Below, piece by piece: positions 23,142 to 29,472 of a DNA stretch of 52,775 nucleotides. The notes beneath the pieces are model-generated. The model searched no databases and was not told the origin of the DNA. It worked only from the letters and a program-made list of their open reading frames with translations. Every line of letters begins with the position of its first letter. Position 1 is the stretch's first letter. Origin of the DNA: a virus; IMG/VR virus record IMGVR_UViG_3300049733_000520, positions 1 to 52,775 of that record; one strand, written 5' to 3'. The position numbers and the translations under genes were made by a program.

Positions 23142-23519
23142 ATGTCCGATAAGAAGCCGTCGCTGCGCGCGCTGCTCTCCGGGCTCGACCCGCGCACTGC
23201 GCGGCTCGCGCGGCGGCTGCTCGAAACGACCCTGCTGCCGCCCGGCGACGAGGCGGCATTCCAGCGCTGGGCGCGCGAGAACCAGCTCCGCGACGTCGAC
23301 CACCCCGATAGCTTCTACGACTACCGCGGCTACTGGCAGTCCTCCGGCGGCCCGCCGCAACCGCCCGGCGCGCACTTCCCCGACACCTACAAGCAGTTCG
23401 GCCACCCGAGCTTCTCCGTCGAGTCGCAGTACGCCCAGCCCGGAGAAGGCGGCACCTGGATCGGCGAGACGCTGCTGCCGCAGCCGCCGCTGGCCGTCTC
23501 GCACCGGTCGGAGAAGTAG
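23142..23519 (+). CDS. Conserved virion-associated protein (125 aa)
   Basis: 125 aa. Contains DYRGYW (about 67) and HFPDTYKQFGHPSFSVES near residue 82, a signature widely shared by phage structural or internal virion proteins of unknown function, often fused to larger ones. It follows the portal directly. Confidence 0.65.
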   Translation: MSDKKPSLRALLSGLDPRTARLARRLLETTLLPPGDEAAFQRWARENQLRDVDHPDSFYDYRGYWQSSGGPPQPPGAHFPDTYKQFGHPSFSVESQYAQPGEGGTWIGETLLPQPPLAVSHRSEK

Positions 23520-23530
23520 AGTAGGCAGCC

Positions 23531-24922
23531 ATGGCAGGCCAGAAGGCCGTCGTCGCCGATCCGTTCCGCGCGCCCACCGCGCCCGCCTGGCTCGGCAGGC
23601 TGCGCGACTGGGTCGATCAGCCCCGCCCGCCCGACTGGTGGACCACCCCGGTCGAGTTCCCCGGCAAGGCACTCGCGACCGAGGCCGCGCGCAGCGCGCT
23701 CCAGTGGCTGACCAACCCGCAGACCGCCGTTGACGCCCTCGCCACCACCGGCGTCCCGGGCGGCCCCCCGCGCCCGCCCGGCGTACGCGCTTTTCACGGC
23801 AGCCCGCACGACTTCGACCGCTTCGACTTCTCTCGAATCGGCAGCGGCCAGGGCGCGCAGACCTACGGCCACGGGCTCTACTTCGCCGAGCGCGAGCCGG
23901 TGGCGCGCACCTACCGCAACGATCTCTCGCCGCGCCCCGAGGTGCTCGTCGGCGGAGAGCCGCTCGACCAGTTCGGCTACATCCGCGGGGGCCAGCGTGT
24001 CCACGACCCGATCGCCGCTGTCGTCGGTGGGCGCCTCTCCTACGCTGCGAACCGGGAGCGGCAGTTCGGCCGCACGCCGGACGTGGCGACCCTCGTGCAA
24101 AACCTCCGCAACGAGATCGCCGCGGCCACGCACAATGCCTCGCTCGCCACCTACAACCAGCTGGAGGATCAGCGCCTCATGCTGGACCGGATGATGGAGC
24201 GGGGGATTACCCTGACCGACCCGGGCCGCATGTACGAGGTGAACCTCGGCATCGACCCCGCTCGCCTCCTCGACTACGACCGCCGCCTCGGCGAGCAGCC
24301 GCACGTCATCGAGGCGCTGCGCAAGCTCGGGCTCCAGGACCTCTACGGCGGCGAGGCGCTCGGCTTCCCGCTGCGCGACCCGCGCAAGGCGATCGAGTTT
24401 CCACTGGAGGCGACCGGCGGGCAGGCCTACGTCAATCTCGCGCGCGCGCAGGCGCCGCCGCTGCCGCCCGCCCTGCGCGACTCGATCCTCGCCGACCGCA
24501 TCCCCGCTGACGAGCGTGCCGCCTCCGCCGCGCTGGCGCGCACCGGCATCCCGGGCCTGCGCTACCTCGATCAGTATTCGCGCGGCAGCGCGCCCGAGGT
24601 CGAGGCGATGCGTCGTCGGCTCGGCGATCTCCAGGAGAACCTGACCGCCTTCGATCGTCTGGTCGCGGCCGGCCAGGCGCGGCCCTCCGCGCCGCAGCGT
24701 CAGCACTTCCAGACACAGATCGACCTGCTCACCACGCGCCTGGCTCAGCTCCAGGAGCCGACGCGTAACTACGTCATCTGGGATCCCTCGGTCTCGATCG
24801 ACATCCTCCGCAAGTACGGCCTGCTCGCCCCGCTCCTCGGCGGCGGCACCCTCGCCGGCCGCCAGCCGCAGCCGTCCTCCTCGCGCTCTTCGCCGCCGCC
24901 GGTCCTCGCGCCGTCGCACTAA
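23531..24922 (+). CDS. ADP-ribosyltransferase-like (ART-PolyVal type) protein
   Basis: 463 aa. Residues 89-120 (HGSPHDFDRFD, IGSGQGAQTYGHGLYFAE) are the hallmark of the ART domain found in phage polyvalent proteins and some MuF-type toxins. Later, residues near 335-350 (IPGLRYLDQYSRG) and YVIWDP also recur in that family. Such proteins may be injected to modify host targets by ADP-ribosylation, or be structural; activity is inferred only. Low-complexity Ser/Pro tail. Plus-strand head genes pause here for the reverse cassette block. Confidence 0.7.
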   Translation: MAGQKAVVADPFRAPTAPAWLGRLRDWVDQPRPPDWWTTPVEFPGKALATEAARSALQWLTNPQTAVDALATTGVPGGPPRPPGVRAFHGSPHDFDRFDFSRIGSGQGAQTYGHGLYFAEREPVARTYRNDLSPRPEVLVGGEPLDQFGYIRGGQRVHDPIAAVVGGRLSYAANRERQFGRTPDVATLVQNLRNEIAAATHNASLATYNQLEDQRLMLDRMMERGITLTDPGRMYEVNLGIDPARLLDYDRRLGEQPHVIEALRKLGLQDLYGGEALGFPLRDPRKAIEFPLEATGGQAYVNLARAQAPPLPPALRDSILADRIPADERAASAALARTGIPGLRYLDQYSRGSAPEVEAMRRRLGDLQENLTAFDRLVAAGQARPSAPQRQHFQTQIDLLTTRLAQLQEPTRNYVIWDPSVSIDILRKYGLLAPLLGGGTLAGRQPQPSSSRSSPPPVLAPSH

Positions 24923-24931
24923 AAGCGGCGC

Positions 24932-24961
24932 TCAGCGGCGCTCATCGGCGGCGGCGCCGTC
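24932..24961. repeat. Cassette repeat, copy 1 (degenerate, array terminus)
   Basis: A 30-bp variant with one extra GCC codon and GAG in place of GAC. Its internal ATG (24945) opens only an eight-codon frame (MSAAERRF, stop at 24919-24921), so no further gene follows. It ends the array. Confidence 0.7.
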
Positions 24962-25141
24962 CGCGGCGTCTCGGCGCTCGGCGAGCACCGCCTCGATCAG
25001 GCGGAGCCGGCCGTTACAGAAGTCGCGATCGGCCCCGCATTCGCGGTCGAGGAGGAAGGCCTGCTGCAGCAGGTACAGCTCCCGCGTGCGCATGGTGCCG
25101 TACACCAGGCGGAGGTCCGCGCCGGGGTCAGCGGCGGTCAT
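24932..25141 (-). CDS. Cassette gene 1 (69 aa), MTAAD start
   Basis: 69 aa. The N-terminus MTAAD is encoded by the repeat at 25128-25157 and the C-terminus GAAADERR by a diverged copy at 24932-24961. The unique middle is helical (TRELYLLQQAFLLD, CGADRDFCNG). Last gene of the minus-strand array. Unknown function. Confidence 0.6.
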   Translation of the reverse strand: MTAADPGADLRLVYGTMRTRELYLLQQAFLLDRECGADRDFCNGRLRLIEAVLAERRDAADGAAADERR

Positions 25142-25157
25142 CGGCGGCGCCCGTCAC
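25128..25157. repeat. Cassette repeat, copy 2
   Basis: Full 30-bp repeat containing the invariant core GCGGCGGTCATCGGCGGC. On the minus strand it carries the start of cassette 1; cassette 2 is in another frame and stops at its first TGA. Confidence 0.8.
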
Positions 25158-25315
25158 TTCGAGTCGATCCAGCACTGCTCGCATAACACCTCTCCCGGTA
25201 CGATCATCTCGAAGCGTTCGCACCACGCGCAGCGGCCCAACCGGAAATACCGCCAGCCACCGGTCAGCCACAGCCAGAGTACGCGGCACGGGTGAACAGC
25301 GTCAGCGGCGGTCAT
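25154..25315 (-). CDS. Cassette gene 2 (53 aa), zinc finger
   Basis: 53 aa (MTAADAVHPCRVLW...). CAWC and CEQC make a likely C4 zinc site; WLWLTGGWRYFRL is aromatic. Unlike its neighbours it enters the repeat in a different frame and stops at the TGA in GTGACG, so it ends in DSK rather than GAADDRR. Too short to show in a 60-residue ORF scan. Confidence 0.55.
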   Translation of the reverse strand: MTAADAVHPCRVLWLWLTGGWRYFRLGRCAWCERFEMIVPGEVLCEQCWIDSK

Positions 25316-25330
25316 CGGCGGCGCCCGTCC
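25302..25330. repeat. Cassette repeat, copy 3
   Basis: Same core as the other copies; encodes the GAADDRR end of cassette 3 and the MTAAD start of cassette 2, overlapping by 14 nt. Confidence 0.8.
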
Positions 25331-25532
25331 CTCTATTCGCGGCGCGCCACTCGTTCACGAAGCAGAGAGCGCACACAGGCTGATTGAGATCAGGCGCGTC
25401 ATGGAACCTGATCGTTCCGCCGATGTGGTCTTCGCACATGACGACCTGCCGGCACAGGCGACAGCGCACGAGCAGCCCGGCCTCTGCGAGCGTCTTGCCG
25501 CAGGTCACGCAGGCGAGGTCAGCGGCGGTCAT
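25302..25532 (-). CDS. Cassette gene 3 (76 aa), treble zinc knuckle
   Basis: 76 aa: MTAADLACVTCGKTL, CRLCRQVVMCEDH, then CALCF give three or four CxxC pairs, consistent with two zinc ions in a FYVE/RING-like or split zinc ribbon. Ends TGAADDRR from the repeat. Function unknown; protein or RNA binding is plausible. Confidence 0.6.
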   Translation of the reverse strand: MTAADLACVTCGKTLAEAGLLVRCRLCRQVVMCEDHIGGTIRFHDAPDLNQPVCALCFVNEWRAANRGTGAADDRR

Positions 25533-25546
25533 CGGCGGCGCCCTCC
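25519..25546. repeat. Cassette repeat, copy 4
   Basis: Core identical; diverges after GCGCCC (CTCC instead of GTCAC). Joins cassettes 3 and 4. Confidence 0.8.
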
Positions 25547-25707
25547 GCAGGCGTGAACGTGACGCCGCCCTCGCGCAGCAGGCACTCGATAATCTCTTTC
25601 ACCGTCGTCAGCAACTTGCCGCTCGCGTCGTAGTGCTTCGTACCACGGGCGAGCGCCTCGGTGATCTCGCGCAGCAGGATGCGCGCGTTCTCATCAGCGG
25701 CGGTCAT
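25519..25707 (-). CDS. Cassette gene 4 (62 aa), helical
   Basis: 62 aa: MTAAD, then a helical body (ARILLREITEALARGTKHYD, TTVKEIIECLL) and GAADDRR. No cysteine cluster, unlike its neighbours, so the array is not one zinc family. Both ends come from repeat copies. Confidence 0.6.
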   Translation of the reverse strand: MTAADENARILLREITEALARGTKHYDASGKLLTTVKEIIECLLREGGVTFTPAEGAADDRR

Positions 25708-25723
25708 CGGCGGCGCCCGTCAC
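25694..25723. repeat. Cassette repeat, copy 5
   Basis: Full-length 30-bp copy, identical to copy 2 over its length. Joins cassettes 4 and 5. Confidence 0.8.
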
Positions 25724-25957
25724 CTTCACCGGATACCCTGCTGCATCGTAGCTACGCGGGTCCGGGTAGTAGGCTTTCCCCAACGTCGAGAGCGTCTTGC
25801 GCCACTCCTTCTCGTAGTAGCACGCAGCCCCGCAGACGGCCTGATCGAACCCGTGCCATGTGCGGTTCACGGTGGCGGCGTAGGTCACGCCGCAGATGCA
25901 ACAGAACAACGGCATCTCAGAATAGAGGGACATGGTCGTCCGGTCAGCGGCGGTCAT
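25694..25957 (-). CDS. Cassette gene 5 (87 aa), zinc finger
   Basis: 87 aa from the repeat-encoded MTAAD at 25957. CCICG and CGAACYY pairs suggest a zinc site; the C-terminal half (YYPDPRSYDAAGYPVKVTG) runs into GAADDRR. An ATG ten codons upstream lies outside the pattern shared by the array and is not used. Function unknown. Confidence 0.6.
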   Translation of the reverse strand: MTAADRTTMSLYSEMPLFCCICGVTYAATVNRTWHGFDQAVCGAACYYEKEWRKTLSTLGKAYYPDPRSYDAAGYPVKVTGAADDRR

Positions 25958-25971
25958 CGGCGGCGCCCTTC
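25944..25971. repeat. Cassette repeat, copy 6
   Basis: Core identical; flank differs (CCCTTCC). Joins cassettes 5 and 6. Confidence 0.8.
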
Positions 25972-26111
25972 CATCCGTTCGCGGCAAGCCACTGCGCCAA
26001 GTCGATGATCAGCAGCGCAACCTCCTGCGGCGTCAACGCGCATTCTGGCGAGTAGGGCCAGCGGTAGAGCGGCTCCGGTGGCCGTTCGTCTTTGCGCTTA
26101 GCGGCGGTCAT
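25944..26111 (-). CDS. Cassette gene 6 (55 aa)
   Basis: 55 aa: MTAAKRKDERPPEPLYRW, a helical core (LTPQEVALLIIDLAQWLAAN) and GWKGAADDRR. It starts in repeat copy 7 and ends in copy 6. The amphipathic helix resembles small dimerising phage proteins, but no family is clear. Shorter than 60 aa. Confidence 0.55.
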   Translation of the reverse strand: MTAAKRKDERPPEPLYRWPYSPECALTPQEVALLIIDLAQWLAANGWKGAADDRR

Positions 26112-26127
26112 CGGCGGCGCCCGTCAC
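26098..26127. repeat. Cassette repeat, copy 7
   Basis: Core identical; stop codon is TAA here rather than TGA. Joins cassettes 6 and 7 and gives MTAAK instead of MTAAD. Confidence 0.8.
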
Positions 26128-26337
26128 CATGAAGTCGTGCGCCCAGTCCTGCCGATACGTGCAGTCCTCACAGACCCAGCCAGCGGGCGTCGCGACCAGC
26201 ACGCGGTGCCGCGAATCTGTGCCGCAGGTGAACGGGTGGACCCGTCCGTTATGCTGCCACCGATTCAGGGCGTCGATCTGTTCAGGCGTGAACGGTGCTC
26301 GAATGTGCATGTCGTGTGCTCTCTTAGCGGCGGTCAT
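26098..26337 (-). CDS. Cassette gene 7 (79 aa), phage-type zinc protein
   Basis: 79 aa. APFTPEQIDALNRWQ, HPFTCG, CEDC and RQDWAHDFM form a pattern I recognise from many phage proteins of about 60-70 aa that carry a C..H..CxxC zinc site. In this protein the repeat adds the extra tail TGAADDRR after the usual DFM end, showing the tail is an add-on. Function unknown. Confidence 0.65.
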   Translation of the reverse strand: MTAAKRAHDMHIRAPFTPEQIDALNRWQHNGRVHPFTCGTDSRHRVLVATPAGWVCEDCTYRQDWAHDFMVTGAADDRR

Positions 26338-26353
26338 CGGCGGCGCCCGTCAC
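26324..26353. repeat. Cassette repeat, copy 8
   Basis: Full-length copy with a TAA stop. Last copy of this family; the next junctions use a different 18-bp repeat. Confidence 0.8.
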
Positions 26354-26539
26354 GTAGTCGCGGCATTCTTGGCAGTCGCACGCCTTCCCGGTGCGCTCGC
26401 CACGAACATAGGCATTGCGCCCGTGGCATCGGTGTTCAAACGGCGCGCGAACGTTGCACCCGTCGCAGATGATCGACGGCCGCGTCATCTCATATTCCTT
26501 GTAGCCTTGCCCCTTGTCGTGGTCTGTGGTGATGTCCAT
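26324..26539 (-). CDS. Cassette gene 8 (71 aa), zinc finger
   Basis: 71 aa from MDITTDHDKG with TTGGAGGCAAGG ahead of the ATG at 26539. CDGCN, CHG and CDCQEC are likely metal ligands; ends TGAADDRR. A start seven codons upstream at 26560 is encoded in the 18-bp repeat and is the analogue of the start used by the next gene, so 26560 is a real alternative. Confidence 0.6.
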   Translation of the reverse strand: MDITTDHDKGQGYKEYEMTRPSIICDGCNVRAPFEHRCHGRNAYVRGERTGKACDCQECRDYVTGAADDRR

Positions 26540-26556
26540 GCCTTGCCTCCAAGGTC

Positions 26557-26574
26557 GCATAACCGTGATTACGT
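26557..26574. repeat. Second junction repeat, copy 1 (18 bp)
   Basis: GCATAACCGTGATTACGT, exact copy at 26904-26921. On the minus strand it supplies the TAA stop of one gene and, 8 nt on, an ATG for the next. Confidence 0.75.
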
Positions 26575-26907
26575 TTCCTTCGGCTCGATCAGTTTGAAGT
26601 CGCCGTCAACGAACTTCCGCAACGCCGCCTCTGCGGATCGGGCGCGGAGGATCGCCGCTTGTTCGACCGCGTGATGCGCTGCCATGGCTTCCGTCAGCCG
26701 CGCCACCTCGCGCTCCAGCTGCTCGATCTCCGCGACGAAGCTCTCCAGCAGCTTGTACGCTGCGTAGGTGTCCGCGCCGTAGATCGTGCCGCCCGCGATC
26801 GGGTTGATGCCGGTGTCGCTGAGCAGCCCGACGACCTCCCCGCGCCCCTTCTCCAGGATCGCCTTCGCCCGCTGCAGGTCTTCTTCAATCGTGTCGTAGT
26901 AGGGCAT
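26569..26907 (-). CDS. Coiled-coil protein (112 aa)
   Basis: 112 aa starting in the 18-bp repeat (26907). Heptad-like helices at 8-30 and 55-100 (LLESFVAEIEQLEREVARLT) indicate a coiled coil. Shares the LEREVARL stretch with the next upstream protein, so part may be duplicated. Unknown role. Confidence 0.65.
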   Translation of the reverse strand: MPYYDTIEEDLQRAKAILEKGRGEVVGLLSDTGINPIAGGTIYGADTYAAYKLLESFVAEIEQLEREVARLTEAMAAHHAVEQAAILRARSAEAALRKFVDGDFKLIEPKET

Positions 26908-26921
26908 AACCGTGATTACGT
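26904..26921. repeat. Second junction repeat, copy 2 (18 bp)
   Basis: Exact copy of 26557-26574; joins the 112-aa and 287-aa coiled-coil genes with stop and start 8 nt apart. Confidence 0.75.
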
Positions 26922-27779
26922 CAACGAGTCCGGTGGCGCTTTACAGGTGCAAGTGGCGAACGCCAGATCGCAATCCGCTTCGTGTTCGCGTGAACACAAC
27001 GAGCACCCGTTCGGCACCTGCGGATTGACCATCGTCAGCTTGAGCAGCCGCGCCACCTCGCGCTCCAGTTCCTGCACCCGTTCATGCGCCTCGTTCCACA
27101 GCGTCTGCCAGTCGTTGGCCCGGGTGTGCTCCTCGCCCGCCTTCTTGTCCCAGAAGTCGCGGTCCTCGGTCAGCCGCTCCACCTCGGCCTCCAGGTCCAC
27201 GACGTCCGCGAACGGGACCATGCCCCCGACGGCCGCTTCGAGTTCGCTCAGTCGGGCGAGGTAGCGGTCGCCTTCGCGCGTCAGCGCCGCGACCTGTTCC
27301 CCGTACTGCGCCTGCATCGCTTTCATGGCGACCCAGTAGTTGTGTTGGTTGTCGACCAGTGCGACCTGCGCCTCGCTTAGCTTCTTCTGCAGCCCGTCGG
27401 CGGCGGCGTGGTAGGTGTCGGCCATGTGCGCGAGATCGTGCTCCAGCTCCGCGACCCGCGCCTGCCACTTCGCATCACACTTGGCGAGGTAGTTGTCGAG
27501 GTCTCTGGCGTGGTCGCGCTCCAGGTCCGCGACGCGCGCCTCCGCCGCCCGCGCCCGCTCGATCCAGTCCAGCCGCGTCCCCGCATACGACTGTTCGCCA
27601 ATGGCGGCGTGGTACTCCGCCGTGAGCTGCAGGACCGCCTGCTCCAGCTCCGCGATGCGCGTCTGGAGCGTCGTGTCGAGCGCCTCCATCTCGCCGCGCT
27701 TCACATAGTGCGCCTCGAAGTCCTCGTCGCAGGTGAGGCACTCGCCGTTGTGATCGGGCTTGAAGTCGCTGCAGGCCAT
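26916..27779 (-). CDS. Long coiled-coil protein with zinc-type ends (287 aa)
   Basis: 287 aa starting MACSDFKPDHNG at 27779, after GAGGACGACGACG. CLTCDEDF near the N-terminus and CSLC plus CTC near the C-terminus flank about 200 residues of heptad-rich helix (TRIAELEQAVLQLTAEYH, VADLERDHARDLDN, LEAEVERLTEDRDFWDK). Resembles phage coiled-coil proteins that form filaments or scaffolds; function unknown. Confidence 0.65.
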   Translation of the reverse strand: MACSDFKPDHNGECLTCDEDFEAHYVKRGEMEALDTTLQTRIAELEQAVLQLTAEYHAAIGEQSYAGTRLDWIERARAAEARVADLERDHARDLDNYLAKCDAKWQARVAELEHDLAHMADTYHAAADGLQKKLSEAQVALVDNQHNYWVAMKAMQAQYGEQVAALTREGDRYLARLSELEAAVGGMVPFADVVDLEAEVERLTEDRDFWDKKAGEEHTRANDWQTLWNEAHERVQELEREVARLLKLTMVNPQVPNGCSLCSREHEADCDLAFATCTCKAPPDSLT

Positions 27780-27790
27780 CGTCGTCGTCC

Positions 27791-28033
27791 TCACCGTCGC
27801 GGCTGGCGTGCCTTGAACGCGGCCAGCTGCACCGCGATCACGACATCGGCGAGGATCTCCTCGGCCGGCAGGTCCTGCCAGATCGCGAGCAGCCCCTCGT
27901 GCCGAGCGATGCGTAGCCGATCGACCTGGTCCCAGTCCAGGAGCGGCCCCGGGTGAACCGGACAGCCGCTCGTGCTGGTCGAGCGGTACTGGCCGTTGAC
28001 GATGATGCAGGTGCAGTCGGGGTGGTGGGCCAT
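27791..28033 (-). CDS. Hypothetical protein with N-terminal Cys/His site (80 aa)
   Basis: 80 aa (MAHHPDCTCIIVNGQY...). CTC and GCPVH could form a zinc site like the CPVHG end of the 6656-7210 protein. A helical C-terminus follows. Its ATG overlaps the TGA of the upstream gene (TGATG). Function unknown. Confidence 0.6.
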   Translation of the reverse strand: MAHHPDCTCIIVNGQYRSTSTSGCPVHPGPLLDWDQVDRLRIARHEGLLAIWQDLPAEEILADVVIAVQLAAFKARQPRR

Positions 28034-28209
28034 CAGCTCGGCCTGATCAACTCGTTGGTGATCTGCATCATCTCTTCCAGGATGGCGTGCATCCGCGACA
28101 CGTTGGCGATCGACGCCTTGAGGCGTTCGATCTCGTCGCCCTGGGCCTTGAAGAGTTCCTGTTGAAATTCGTAGTGCTTGCGGATGAGGGCCTTCTCGTG
28201 TTCGGTCAT
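28033..28209 (-). CDS. Small coiled-coil protein (58 aa)
   Basis: 58 aa (MTEHEKALIRKHYEFQQELF...), almost wholly one charged helix with heptad spacing (LKASIANVSRMHAILEEM). GAGGACGACGACG precedes the ATG. Below the length of most ORF scans. Unknown function. Confidence 0.55.
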   Translation of the reverse strand: MTEHEKALIRKHYEFQQELFKAQGDEIERLKASIANVSRMHAILEEMMQITNELIRPS

Positions 28210-28233
28210 CGTCGTCGTCCTCGTCCTCCCCGG

Positions 28234-28446
28234 CTACTGCGGCAGGCGCGACAGGTTCCACAACAGCCAGAAGATGCCGATGGTCAAGCCGGTCTGGATG
28301 ACGAGCGTGCTCTTGATGACGGCGAGGTCGCGCTTCATGCTCGCCAGGTCGTCGAGCGAGGCGGCTTCCCTGGCTTCGGCCTCAGTCGCGGTGGGGACCC
28401 GTTTGAGCAGGTCGTAGAGCGCCATGTTCATCGTCTTGATCGGCAT
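28234..28446 (-). CDS. Small membrane protein, coiled coil plus C-terminal helix (70 aa)
   Basis: 70 aa. Charged helix (residues 20-45) then a hydrophobic helix 46-65 (STLVIQTGLTIGIFWLLWNL). The end (KST.VIQTG...FWLLW) resembles the 51-aa protein at 7852-8007 (KTTTAIHTG...LWILW), suggesting paralogues. First gene of the minus cassette operon, with the GAGGACGACGACG leader. A lysis or membrane-association role is only a guess. Confidence 0.6.
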   Translation of the reverse strand: MPIKTMNMALYDLLKRVPTATEAEAREAASLDDLASMKRDLAVIKSTLVIQTGLTIGIFWLLWNLSRLPQ

Positions 28447-28505
28447 CGTCGTCGTCCTCCGCGTCGTCGTCCCCCGCTAGCCTACCACCACCGCCCGCCC
28501 TCCCG

Positions 28506-28524
28506 CTTAGGGGGATCTTGACGA
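28506..28524 (+). promoter_or_regulatory. GGGGGATCTTGAC element, copy 3
   Basis: CTTAGGGGGATCTTGAC (28506-28522) is identical to the copy at 13972 except A to T, and ends 33 nt before the ATG at 28555. It lies between the minus array and the plus capsid block. Confidence 0.5.
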
Positions 28525-28554
28525 CCCCCCGATCTGCCCCGACGCTTCCAGACC

Positions 28555-28713
28555 ATGCCGCTCACCGACTCCGGCTCCAAGGTCCTCCGCTCGATGACCT
28601 CGCAGTACGGCGCGGAGAAGGGCAAGCGCGTCTTCTACGCCACGGCGAATAAGAAACCAGGACTTGGGAAGAAGTGGCACGCCAAACGGGCAATGAGCAG
28701 CGGCCGGCGTTAA
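28555..28713 (+). CDS. Small conserved phage protein (52 aa)
   Basis: 52 aa: MPLTDSGSKVLRSMTSQYGA, EKGKRVFYATANKKPG and a basic tail. This resembles a family of 45-60-aa proteins common near capsid genes of diverse phages, of unknown role. It is the first gene after the late-type element at 28506. Confidence 0.65.
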   Translation: MPLTDSGSKVLRSMTSQYGAEKGKRVFYATANKKPGLGKKWHAKRAMSSGRR

Positions 28714-28792
28714 CGGTTGAACTACCGCGCACGGTATCGCGCGGCGTAAGCAGCTCCTCGGCGGTGACCCGACGGTCGCCAGGGTTCGGGCC

Positions 28793-28957
28793 ATGGCAGC
28801 GTTCGGCGGCAAGCAGGCGCCGCCCTTCGGGAAGAAGGGCGCAGGCGCACGCAAATCCAGCAAGGGTCGGAAGCCGACCAAGGACGAACGAGGCGGCTCG
28901 CCCGCCAGTAAGGCCTTGCGCCAGCCCCGTTCGATGCGGGGCGGAGGGCGCTACTGA
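28793..28957 (+). CDS. Small basic protein (54 aa)
   Basis: 54 aa rich in Lys, Arg and Gly (FGKKGAGARKSSKGRK). Stop overlaps the next start (TGATG). A nucleic-acid-binding or head-associated role is possible; 80 nt before it contain no other gene. Confidence 0.5.
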   Translation: MAAFGGKQAPPFGKKGAGARKSSKGRKPTKDERGGSPASKALRQPRSMRGGGRY

Positions 28958-29361
28958 TGTGGCCCCCGGCCGGCACCGGCTTCCCGGGCATGGGCCCGTC
29001 CTCTGGCGCCAGCGCGCTCGACATGCCGCCGCCGTCTCCCACGCCGATGGGCGGCAGCCCGCTCGACCCGCTCAGCCCGCGCGGCCTCGTCCCGCCCGGC
29101 CCGGTCCCGTCGCAGCAGATGCCGCCCGAGATCCTCACCGGTATCACGCAGTCGGCGCAGGCGATCTCCGACACCTTCGACGCCTGGAGCCAGGTGACGC
29201 CCAACCGCGCCGCCCAGCTCGCGCTCATCAAGGACATGCTCCAGCAATACCTCGCCGACGTGATGGCTGACGGCGCTGGACCGACGACTCCGACTGCCAG
29301 TGGTCCGGCGTTCCCTGGCGGCGGCATCGACCGCGGCATGGCAGGTGCCGGGGCGATCTAA
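28957..29361 (+). CDS. Head-region protein, Pro/Gly-rich N-terminus (134 aa)
   Basis: 134 aa with a disordered Pro/Gly/Met first half and a helical second half (PEILTGITQSAQAISDTFDA, ALIKDMLQQYLADVM). Similar layout to proteins between small head genes and the scaffold in other podoviruses. Function unknown. Confidence 0.55.
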   Translation: MWPPAGTGFPGMGPSSGASALDMPPPSPTPMGGSPLDPLSPRGLVPPGPVPSQQMPPEILTGITQSAQAISDTFDAWSQVTPNRAAQLALIKDMLQQYLADVMADGAGPTTPTASGPAFPGGGIDRGMAGAGAI

Positions 29362-29472
29362 CTGAAACACGCCACTTACCGACGACCGTGCTGAGAGGTG
29401 TCCCGGCTGCCCTTGCCCGCTCCCGCGGAGGGGTCCGCCTGGCCGCTTGCCTCGTGCGGAAGGAGTAGGTCG

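Noticed and set aside
24932-26353. CRISPR array
   Set aside because: Repeats are regularly placed but spacers are 120-220 bp, unequal, and each is an open frame; the repeat itself codes gene ends. No cas genes nearby.
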